Shown in pieces: positions 56,959-64,000 of a DNA stretch of 64,000 bases; the stretch's first letter is position 1; every line of letters starts with the position of its first letter. A program made the position numbers and the translations under genes. The notes beneath the pieces are model-generated. The model was not told the DNA's origin and ran no database searches. It saw nothing but the letters and a program-made list of their open reading frames with translations. The stretch is from SKPS01 sp964469215 (lineage in GTDB: Bacteria > Bacteroidota > Bacteroidia > Bacteroidales > SKPS01): NCBI GenBank assembly GCA_964469215.1, contig CAYXYB010000014.1:10536-74535 (forward strand), given 5' to 3'.

Positions 56959-58263
56959 ATGAACAGAATAGGGATAAGACACGAAGATAAGTACACAGCA
57001 GAACGAAGGGCACCTTTGGCTCCCAGGCATGTGAAAAAACTGGTTAACGATTCAAACCTCAGGATCGTTGTGCAGCAATCCCCAAAAAGGGTCTTTACAC
57101 ATGAAGAGTACCTTGATTCAGGTGCCATCATAAGTGAAAACCTTACAGAATGTCCTGTTATAATGGGTGTTAAAGAGATACCTCTTGAAGCTTTTGAGCC
57201 GGGAAAGACCTATGTTTTCTTTTCTCATGTTATCAAAGGGCAGCCTTACAATATGCCGATGCTCAAAAAGATGATGGAGATGAAGTGTACTTTAATCGAT
57301 TATGAGAAAATTGAGGATGAGCTGGGGCGCCGCCTGATTTTTTTTGGCAGATTCGCGGGTATTGCAGGAATGATCAACATCTTGTGGAGTCTGGGGCAAA
57401 GGCTAAAGCAACAGGGGATTGAAACCCCTTTTATGCATCTGCGGCAGGCAGTAAGATACAACAACCTTTCAGAAGCAAAGAACGAAATCTCGAAAATAGG
57501 CTTCGAAATTGCAGAAAGAGGATTGCCATATGAACTTCAACCTTTTACTATTGGATTCACAGGTTATGGAAATGTAAGCAATGGTGCGCAGGAGATAGCT
57601 CATCTGCTTCCTTTAAAGGATATCAGTCCGGATGAACTGTTAATTCTTGAAAATAAAAAAAATTTGCCGGGCAACATACTTTATAAAACCATCTTTAAAG
57701 AAAAAGACCTCGTTGAACCAATCGATCCGGAAAGCTCATTCGATCTTCAGCATTATTATAACCATCCACATCTTTATCGAAGCAGGTTCAATCCTTATCT
57801 TGATAAAATGACCATCCTTGTAAACGGTATGTACTGGGATGCCCGCTATCCTAAATTGATCATCAAAGAAGACCTGAAAGAGTTGTATAAAAAATTTGAA
57901 CCTAAACTGAAGGTGATTGGCGATATCACCTGTGATGTTAACGGCAGCATCGAAAGCACTGTCAAAGCAGCACCCGTCGAAGATCCAGTCTTCGTTTATG
58001 ATCCCGACACCGAGGAAATAAAGAGTGGCTTTGAAGGTCATGGTATCCAAATGATGACCGTTGATATACTGCCAACTGAATTGCCACGTGAATCCACCAT
58101 CGCCTTCGGTGATGCACTCCTGCCTTATATTGAACCTCTCTCAAAAGCAGATTTCTCCAAACCGTTCCTACACCTCGATTTGCCAAATCCTATCTTAAGG
58201 GGAATGATCTTGTACAAAGGTGAATTGACACCAGACTTCAAATATATTGAGAAGTATCTCTGA
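56959..58263 (+). CDS. Lysine-ketoglutarate reductase (saccharopine-forming), eukaryote-like
   Basis: 434 residues resembling the N-terminal half of eukaryotic AASS. The AlaDH/PNT-type domain starts RIGIRHEDKYTAERRAPLAP (3-22), a Rossmann segment has PFTIGFTGYGNVSNGAQEI (about 196-214, like the AASS motif), and the C-terminus has LNGxxW-like VNGMYWDARYPKL and VIGDITCDVNGSIE. It condenses lysine and 2-oxoglutarate to saccharopine with NAD(P)H. The partner saccharopine dehydrogenase is a separate gene at 60155. The direction in vivo is inferred to be lysine degradation. Confidence 0.85.
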   Translation: MNRIGIRHEDKYTAERRAPLAPRHVKKLVNDSNLRIVVQQSPKRVFTHEEYLDSGAIISENLTECPVIMGVKEIPLEAFEPGKTYVFFSHVIKGQPYNMPMLKKMMEMKCTLIDYEKIEDELGRRLIFFGRFAGIAGMINILWSLGQRLKQQGIETPFMHLRQAVRYNNLSEAKNEISKIGFEIAERGLPYELQPFTIGFTGYGNVSNGAQEIAHLLPLKDISPDELLILENKKNLPGNILYKTIFKEKDLVEPIDPESSFDLQHYYNHPHLYRSRFNPYLDKMTILVNGMYWDARYPKLIIKEDLKELYKKFEPKLKVIGDITCDVNGSIESTVKAAPVEDPVFVYDPDTEEIKSGFEGHGIQMMTVDILPTELPRESTIAFGDALLPYIEPLSKADFSKPFLHLDLPNPILRGMILYKGELTPDFKYIEKYL

Positions 58264-58317
58264 TGGTTTTTGTTGTCAGGAGATAGATTCTATTATGACC
58301 ATGTGTTGACAACTCCT

Positions 58318-59970
58318 TCATAACAATTGTTTTAAATAATAATTATAAAAGTTAGCAGCAGCCATCTTCTGGGGTTGTAAGACCTCTTCGGCACCACACC
58401 TGCTTAAAAGATTAAAATCCGTATCATTTGCAGCAGTCAGAAATACTTTACCCTCATACCCCTGCCTTCTTAATTCTTTCACCAATTGCCTCGAACTGTT
58501 GAAATCAGAAACATTGCTGATGATTACCTTACTCTCATGAACGGGTAGTTGTTCAGTAAGTTCGGGGTCTTCCATGTCTCCATAGAGAATATGTCTGCCT
58601 GCTTTTTTCCATTCCCTTACCTGATCAGGATCGAAGTCAACCCCCAGATAGTTTACCTCCGGATGGGTGTCGAGTATTTCAGCAAGCCTGTTGCCAAATC
58701 TGCCGATTCCTATAATTATTACATCGAATTTCATCTGGCTTTCATCTCCAAGGTCAAGTTCCCGGTGTGAGCTTTTTCTTTCGAAGATCTTCAATGCCGG
58801 AGACAGGAAGTTGTATATATTCTGCGAATAAAGTATCAGATATGTCGATAATCCTATCGTAATAAGGCCAACAAGAGTTATCAGCCCAACGATATCTTTT
58901 GAAATATGCCCTACTGTAAAACCGAGACCGGCAAATATCAGCGAGAACTCACTGATTTGTGCTACTGTAAGTCCGGCCAGAAAAGAGGTTCTTTTCCGGT
59001 AACCCATTAACCCCATGATGATCAGAACAATAAGTGGATTGCCTATCAGAACGAAGATTGAGAAAACAAACGCTGTTGGTGCCTGGTTGCCGATTGAAGC
59101 AATATCAAGGTTAATGCCCAGGTTGACAAAAAAGAACAGAAGCAGGAAATCACGAAGGCTTATTAACCTACTGCTTATCACCTCCTTGAAATCGGATGAA
59201 GCCAGACTGACACCGGCAAGGAAAGCGCCCACCTCACCGCTGAAACCCATCAGGTCGCCGGCAGTAGAAAGAATTACAGCCCATGCAATTGCAAACAGTG
59301 AGAGCATCTCCTGTGATTTTCCCAGATAAGCACTCAGCCATGGTATTATCCATTTCATGGCAATAATAGTGAAGAGCAACAATCCGGCACCGGAAACAAG
59401 GGTGCTGATAACTCTGGTAAAGACCGGAACCTCCTGCTCCCTACCCATAGCTGATAAAACTATCATCACCAGAATAACCACAATATCCTGTACAATAAGA
59501 AAACCGATTGCGATCTGACCATGCAGTGAATCAATTTCTTTCTTGTCTGAAAGCAATTTTACAATGATAATTGTGCTCGAAAAGGTGAGCGCAACAGCAA
59601 TATAAAAACTGTTTAAAGGACTGTATCCTAAAACAATACCTATTAGATATCCGAAAATTGATGTAAATAAAACCTGTCCCAGACCAGTTAGAAGTGCAAT
59701 CTTTCCTACTGACCTGATTATCCTTAGATCAAGCTTCAGCCCGACAATAAAAAGCAACACAGCAATCCCAATCTCAGCAAGGAGGTGTATGTTTCCGGTA
59801 GAACGGGCAATATTCAGAACCGACGGGCCTACAATTATACCCAATGCAATAAACATCACAATCAGAGGTTGTCGCAGTAACTGTCCGGCAACACCCAGAA
59901 TGCCTGCCAAGGCAATTATTATGGCAAATTCATAAAAGGGATCCTGTGCTATAAATGTCAACCAGTCCAT
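58318..59970 (-). CDS. CPA2-family cation:proton antiporter with RCK/TrkA-N domain
   Basis: 550 residues. Some 12 transmembrane helices (residues 10-390) with GLKLDLRIIRSVGKIALLTG and GFSGEVGAFLAGVSLASSDF, followed by a cytosolic NAD-binding RCK domain (about 410-530; VIIIGIGRFGNRLAEIL, DFDPDQV, YGDMEDPEL). The layout matches KefB/KefC and related K+/H+ exchangers. It lies between the two lysine-catabolism genes on the opposite strand, so it is probably not part of that unit. Confidence 0.9.
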   Translation of the reverse strand: MDWLTFIAQDPFYEFAIIIALAGILGVAGQLLRQPLIVMFIALGIIVGPSVLNIARSTGNIHLLAEIGIAVLLFIVGLKLDLRIIRSVGKIALLTGLGQVLFTSIFGYLIGIVLGYSPLNSFYIAVALTFSSTIIIVKLLSDKKEIDSLHGQIAIGFLIVQDIVVILVMIVLSAMGREQEVPVFTRVISTLVSGAGLLLFTIIAMKWIIPWLSAYLGKSQEMLSLFAIAWAVILSTAGDLMGFSGEVGAFLAGVSLASSDFKEVISSRLISLRDFLLLFFFVNLGINLDIASIGNQAPTAFVFSIFVLIGNPLIVLIIMGLMGYRKRTSFLAGLTVAQISEFSLIFAGLGFTVGHISKDIVGLITLVGLITIGLSTYLILYSQNIYNFLSPALKIFERKSSHRELDLGDESQMKFDVIIIGIGRFGNRLAEILDTHPEVNYLGVDFDPDQVREWKKAGRHILYGDMEDPELTEQLPVHESKVIISNVSDFNSSRQLVKELRRQGYEGKVFLTAANDTDFNLLSRCGAEEVLQPQKMAAANFYNYYLKQLL

Positions 59971-59991
59971 AGTTTGTTTTGATTATTCTGT

Positions 59992-59999
59992 CAAAAATA
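59992..59999 (-). promoter_or_regulatory. Candidate -7 box (TATTTTTG) for the antiporter gene
   Basis: TAnnTTTG match 22 bases upstream of the antiporter start codon. Confidence 0.38.
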
Positions 60000-60026
60000 T
60001 CAAAATTTTTCATACTCTGCTAAATA

Positions 60027-60060
60027 TTGCCACGTTTGATGTTTCTTTAGTAATTTCGCC
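60027..60060 (+). promoter_or_regulatory. Promoter-like TTG-N21-TAATTTCGCC before saccharopine dehydrogenase
   Basis: A TTG at 60027-60029 lies 21 bases before TAATTTCGCC at 60051-60060. The same ten bases precede the LKR gene. The start codon is 95 bases downstream. Confidence 0.42.
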
Positions 60061-60154
60061 GGCAGTCATCGATAAACGGAATATTTATCCGACTCAATCC
60101 AGTAAATGATAACACACATAAACAATAACACAAACAGATAAAGTTTAATAATAT

Positions 60155-61492
60155 ATGAAAAGAATAATCTTACTTGGTTCCGGCCTCTCGGCCACCAATC
60201 TGATCAATTACCTTCTGAACCATGCTGAAGAGTACGACTGGCACCTTGCTATAGGTGATCTCAATGCTGAGCTTGCCAGAAAGAAGGTACATGCGCACCC
60301 GAGGGCATCGGTTTTCCACTTCGACATTTCTGAAGATTCTCTTTTAAACTCTGCTATCACAGGAGCAGATGTGGTTATCTCATTTCTGCCGGCGACGTTT
60401 CATCCAAAGGTGGCAGCAGCATGCCTTGAAGCCGGAGTGCACATGGTTACCGCAAGCTACGTCTCGAAAGAGATGAAGCTTATGGATGAAAAGGTAAGAT
60501 CTGCAGGGCTTGTTTTCATGAACGAGATGGGATTGGATCCGGGCATCGATCACATGTCGGCAATGCGTGTCATCGATGGTATCAGGGCAAAAGGTGGAAA
60601 GGTAATATCTTTCAAATCAAGTACAGGTGGACTGATAGCACCTCAATACGACAACAACCCATGGCATTACAAATTCACCTGGAATCCCCGTAACGTGGTC
60701 CTTGCCGGCCAGGGGGTCTCACAGTTCATTCGCAACGGCAGATACAAGTATATACCTTATCACAAACTCTTCGACAGGATACTCTACACCAATGTGCTTG
60801 ACTTTGGTGAGTTTGAGATATATCCCAACCGTGACAGCCTGAAATACCGTGAAACTTATGGGCTGCATAATATTCCCACGATGTTTCGGGGCACGATGCG
60901 GAGGCCGGGATTTTCAGAGGCATGGAATGTCTTTGTGCAGCTTGGTGTAACCGACGACACCTATACCCTCGAGAATTCTCACAATATGACCTACCGGGAA
61001 TTCATCAATGCCTATCTCAGGTACGACCCCGAAAAGCCTGTCGAAGAGAAGGTCTGCACTTATCTTGACATTGACCCTGAGGGTGAAGTGATGAAAAAGC
61101 TTACCTGGCTGGGAATATTCGAAAACAGGAAAATCGGTTTACCCAACGCAACTCCGGCTCAAATCCTGCAGGCGTTGCTTGAAGAGAAATGGGCACTTGA
61201 ACCGGGCGACAAAGACATGATCGTTATGCAGCATGAATTCATTTACGAATTGGAAGGAAAAGTAAAAAAGATCACCTCTTCAATGGCAGTTATCGGAAAA
61301 GACCAGAATGAAACTGCAATGTCAATCACTGTGGGAACGCCGGTGGCAATAGCAGTGAAATTGCTGCTGACGGGAAAGATCAACCTCACAGGTGTTAAGA
61401 TACCTGTTATACCTGAACTCTACAACCCAATTCTGGATGAACTGGAAAGCTTCCAAATATCATTTGTTGACAAAGAGGAGGATATAATATAA
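60155..61492 (+). CDS. Saccharopine dehydrogenase (glutamate-forming type)
   Basis: 445 residues. An NAD-binding start ILLGSGLSATNLINYLL (4-20), VVISFLPATFHPKVAAACLEAG, the catalytic-domain motif EMGLDPGIDHMSAMRVID (about 125-142) and SSTGGLIAPQYDNNPWHYKF match the C-terminal half of eukaryotic AASS. It oxidises saccharopine to glutamate and 2-aminoadipate semialdehyde. With the LKR at 56959-58263 it reconstitutes, as two genes, the bifunctional eukaryotic enzyme. A downstream aminoadipate semialdehyde dehydrogenase is not in the window. Confidence 0.88.
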   Translation: MKRIILLGSGLSATNLINYLLNHAEEYDWHLAIGDLNAELARKKVHAHPRASVFHFDISEDSLLNSAITGADVVISFLPATFHPKVAAACLEAGVHMVTASYVSKEMKLMDEKVRSAGLVFMNEMGLDPGIDHMSAMRVIDGIRAKGGKVISFKSSTGGLIAPQYDNNPWHYKFTWNPRNVVLAGQGVSQFIRNGRYKYIPYHKLFDRILYTNVLDFGEFEIYPNRDSLKYRETYGLHNIPTMFRGTMRRPGFSEAWNVFVQLGVTDDTYTLENSHNMTYREFINAYLRYDPEKPVEEKVCTYLDIDPEGEVMKKLTWLGIFENRKIGLPNATPAQILQALLEEKWALEPGDKDMIVMQHEFIYELEGKVKKITSSMAVIGKDQNETAMSITVGTPVAIAVKLLLTGKINLTGVKIPVIPELYNPILDELESFQISFVDKEEDII

Positions 61493-61591
61493 TGCAAACC
61501 AACGGGTAATCATCTCTTTACATACATCTCAATACCTGTTATAAGATAAAGGTTCGCTAATATTTCAAAATATTGGAAAGAAATACCTATT

Positions 61592-61809
61592 GACTCCGCA
61601 GGTTTGTTTTTGCTATCGCCCAAAGAATCTAACCCTATTAAGGTTTATTTTGACTTTCCTTGTAACCCTGAATGTGACAATATTGTTTTTAACTGGGATT
61701 TTGAAAAAGTATTACCACAAGTATTAAATGACAAACTTTTCATGGCTCATGGGTGGCCAACCCTCTTTATTCGGATCCCTTTAGTATAAACGGTTCCGTA
61801 TAGGATATA
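61592..61809 (+). pseudogene. Broken duplicate of part of the downstream secreted-protein gene
   Basis: This 218-base stretch matches 62785-63006 almost base for base, for example both encode ESNPIKVYFDF, CNPECDNIVFNWDFEKVLPQ. A four-base deletion at about 61744 (TTCATGGCTC where the intact copy has TTCATCAATGGCTC) shifts the frame, and the reading frame ends soon after. There is no signal peptide or start attached to it. It is a relic of a tandem duplication. Confidence 0.85.
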
Positions 61810-62160
61810 CCAGGCTTCCCTAAGTATTTCGGTATTCAGGATAAGAAAGTCATGTAGACACTAATTGGACGACCGGTTCAACAGTAGTAGCGTGTGGATG
61901 ACACCTGCTTTAACAATCTCCAGGTTTTCACATAAGGACATAGTGTATAATTATTTTACATTATTATCAGCTGATGCTTTTTAAATAAAATAATGATATT
62001 ATGGCATATAACTATCCCAATGATACTTTGTTATAAAATTATAATCAACAAATGTCGAAAACAAGAATATATGTTGTATATTTAGACGCAATTAAAATAA
62101 TTAACAATTCATTAAAAGGTAAAGCTATGAAAACAAATCTAATGCGTTGTAAACCAAGCA
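61810..62160. other. Gene-free AT-rich spacer
   Basis: No gene recognised. A start-like ATG at 62127 (MKTNLMRCKPSTS) runs straight into the C-homopolymer and cannot be supported as a gene. Possible decayed remains of the duplicated gene. Confidence 0.45.
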
Positions 62161-62163
62161 CAT

Positions 62164-62360
62164 CCCCCCCCCCCCCCCCCCCCCCCCTCCTCCCCCTCCC
62201 CCCCCTCCCGGGGGGTCTTTTTTACTTCTCTCTTTCAAAAAAAAAAAAATATATTTTTTATATAATCGAAATAAAAAAAAAAAAAAAATCATAAAAAAAA
62301 AAACAAAAAAAAAAAAAACAAATCCTTTTAAAAAAAACCCCCCCCCCCCCCCCCCCCCCC
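62164..62360. repeat. Homopolymer tract region: C24, A-rich core, C23
   Basis: A run of 24 C at 62164-62187 with a further C-rich stretch to about 62209, then a block made almost wholly of A runs (62238-62337), then 23 C at 62338-62360. Nothing else in the window looks like it. Either an assembly or sequencing artefact or a very unusual tract; see findings. Confidence 0.8.
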
Positions 62361-62418
62361 AGTTTTATGCCCCTTAATGCCGTTAAGCGGGTCTGTTATC
62401 TCACACAATTCTAACACA

Positions 62419-64000
62419 ATGAAAGTTAAATCCGGATGGTTTAACCTAAAATTTATTGTTTTTTTATTGGCTGTGTTTCTAATGAATGGAACACAAGCAC
62501 AGAGCAGTTGCGATTCAGCACTCGACATTCAGGTCAACAGTGCAGATACATTATACATTGGTACTTCAGAACTATGGTTCCGGTTTCAGGCTACTTCAGA
62601 AGCAGTGAACATTGTTATTCTTAGTGAAAGTTTAATACCTCAAGCACAAATTGCCGGTTTAGAAGTATTCGGGGTAAGTTGCGATGTTTTAAGTCAATTG
62701 GATCTTGCGAAGGATTCACTGAACGGTTTTTATGCATCAGGCTTATTTGTAAATGACTATTACTTCATCAAAATCATACCAGGGGACTCCGCCGGTTTGT
62801 TTTTGCTATCGCTCATAGAATCTAACCCTATTAAGGTTTATTTTGACTTTGACTGTAACCCTGAATGTGACAATATTGTTTTTAACTGGGATTTTGAAAA
62901 AGTATTACCACAAGTATTAATTGACAAACTCTTCATCAATGGCTCATGGGTGGCCAACCCTCTTCATTTGGATCCCTTTAGTATAAACGGTTCCGTACAG
63001 GATATATTCGGATTGGTTTCAAGTAATTTGGAATTTTACACACATATGGTTTGTCAATGGGAAAGTGTCAGCCTTTCCCCTCAAATTAGTATCCAGAACA
63101 ATTCAAAAGTTGCATATAATTTCCGTGGACAATCTCCTACAGATCCAGAAGCAATAGCTCAAAGTGTATTTATGAAAGAGAACACACCCTATACGATAGA
63201 TTTTGATTTTTCGCTATATAATCAACTAGACAACAACACCTTAACTGGTTTAACAGCAACTGCTTATATATATGGATCCACTACTCCAAACCTAACCTTT
63301 GATAATCCAAATAATATCCTAATCTGTTCAATATCTGGGAATACGAATTCTTGGTCTGATCTATACACTTACAACGGCAATCAACAATATATCTTCACTC
63401 CTCCGACAGGTCAAAACATCTATGGAATTATTATCTTTCCAGAATATTCTATTTATCCTGGAGCTCTTCCGTATTCGTCTAAAAATCACCTATACATCGA
63501 CAACATAAAAATTTCCCCTCCTCCACCTCAAGAACCACCCATTGTAACAGCACCAGATTTTATTTGCCCCGGAACAACCAGCATCACCTATACAATAACA
63601 AACTATGATCCGGTTTACATTTACCAATACAAAATAAATGGGGGTGCTGTTCAAATAGCCCCCGGTAACACTTTTGTGGTTGACCTCTCAAATTTTTCTA
63701 ATCCCAGACTTGATCTCGTAATATGGAACTGGTGCGAAAACTATGGTTATCATACTGCGTATTATTCATGTGACCCCTCAACATCTATTCCGGTCACAAT
63801 GGATTACACCTTCGATCATGGTGATGTAATAACCCAACAACTATTTTCAAATGACAATATTTTTATTTGCGGGCATGTCATAATAGATAATGATGTTACT
63901 TTTGACGGTTGTGCACTCTACTTTACCCCAATGGCCAAATTAATTGTAAACCCTTCATGGACACTAACAATAGAAAATTCAACACTAACTGATGGGTGCG
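62419..64000 (+). CDS. Secreted surface protein with N-terminal signal peptide, 3' partial
   Basis: Open from the ATG at 62419 to the right window edge, 527 codons. The signal peptide is clear (hydrophobic FIVFLLAVFLMN, cleavage near QAQSS). The body has a first domain of about 120 residues with paired Cys (SSCDSAL, GVSCDVL), a CNPECDNIVFNWDFE segment, a proline hinge (PPPPQEPP, about residue 371) and a PKD-like piece with DFICPGTTSITYTITNYDP. By resemblance to the other cargo here it is probably T9SS-exported, but the tail is outside the window. An in-frame ATG at 62377 would place extra residues before the signal and is less likely. Part of it is duplicated at 61592-61809. Confidence 0.8.
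   Translation, partial: MKVKSGWFNLKFIVFLLAVFLMNGTQAQSSCDSALDIQVNSADTLYIGTSELWFRFQATSEAVNIVILSESLIPQAQIAGLEVFGVSCDVLSQLDLAKDSLNGFYASGLFVNDYYFIKIIPGDSAGLFLLSLIESNPIKVYFDFDCNPECDNIVFNWDFEKVLPQVLIDKLFINGSWVANPLHLDPFSINGSVQDIFGLVSSNLEFYTHMVCQWESVSLSPQISIQNNSKVAYNFRGQSPTDPEAIAQSVFMKENTPYTIDFDFSLYNQLDNNTLTGLTATAYIYGSTTPNLTFDNPNNILICSISGNTNSWSDLYTYNGNQQYIFTPPTGQNIYGIIIFPEYSIYPGALPYSSKNHLYIDNIKISPPPPQEPPIVTAPDFICPGTTSITYTITNYDPVYIYQYKINGGAVQIAPGNTFVVDLSNFSNPRLDLVIWNWCENYGYHTAYYSCDPSTSIPVTMDYTFDHGDVITQQLFSNDNIFICGHVIIDNDVTFDGCALYFTPMAKLIVNPSWTLTIENSTLTDGC

Noticed and set aside
62052..62294. 80-codon open frame through the poly-C tract
   Set aside because: Most of it is the translation of homopolymers (Pro and Lys runs); not credible as a protein.
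62338..62419. Phase-variable start controlled by the C tract
   Set aside because: The tract lies upstream of the start codon, a stop codon (62329-62331) precedes it in that frame, and the signal peptide begins cleanly at 62419. Not ruled out as a promoter-spacing effect, but unsupported.
1..64000. CRISPR arrays, prophage, or intact insertion sequences
   Set aside because: No regularly spaced identical repeats, no phage structural or integrase genes and no transposase were seen on either strand.

Overview
The window reads as chromosomal DNA of a Bacteroidota bacterium, most likely class Bacteroidia. The signs are several proteins carrying type IX secretion system (T9SS) sorting domains, gldF and gldG, a short 286-residue primary sigma factor, promoter-like TAnnTTTG boxes with no Shine-Dalgarno leaders, a futalosine-pathway menaquinone gene (mqnA) and ATP-dependent PEP carboxykinase. 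No tRNA, rRNA, CRISPR array or intact insertion sequence was recognised. All names come from reading translated sequence and motifs; no database search was run.

Layout. 1-4922: the 3' part of a giant repeat-rich surface protein with a T9SS tail and terminator. 5225-9128: a decayed group II intron on the minus strand. Its domains V and VI and the reverse-transcriptase C-terminus lie at 5225-5588, and the RT core lies at about 8762-9128. A secreted protein with two Fibrobacter-paralogous domains sits between the pieces. 9466-12780: a transketolase split into two genes around a von Willebrand A protein. 12811-17309: an ECF sigma factor, a probable membrane anti-sigma protein fused to a T9SS type B tail, a pnuC/nadR-like vitamin salvage pair and another T9SS cargo. 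17312-21585 (minus): MTA phosphorylase, the primary sigma factor, PNPase and S15. 21765-27679: an FtsE-like ATPase, two glycosyltransferases, a selD/DUF3343/yedF selenium cluster and mqnA. 27762-33044: purB, an MsbA-like exporter, a family 2 glycosyltransferase, an RseC-like protein and a rubrerythrin-like protein. 33066-41113 (minus): a TPR protein, an outer-membrane barrel and an AddA-like helicase-nuclease, apparently one operon. 41279-41688: RNase P RNA. 41733-50338: a PCMD surface protein, rpe, purC, phoH, a SAM hydroxide adenosyltransferase-like protein and gldF-gldG-DUF4340. 50433-56712: dnaN, an ABC-F ATPase, a polytopic membrane protein and pckA. 56959-61492: the two enzymes of saccharopine-type lysine catabolism on either side of a CPA2 antiporter. 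61493-64000: a broken duplicate fragment, suspicious homopolymers, and the start of another secreted protein that runs off the window.

How it fits together. Most of the window is housekeeping: RNA turnover, translation, purine and cofactor synthesis, and central carbon metabolism. The accessory layer is cell-surface biology: T9SS cargo, the Gld ABC subunits, glycosyltransferases and an exporter. The points most worth a second look are the interrupted intron, the sigma factor paired with an anti-sigma/T9SS-B fusion, the TPR-barrel-AddA operon, the split saccharopine pathway with a shared promoter-like motif, and the duplication plus homopolymers at the right end. I did not find a clearly new multi-gene system.
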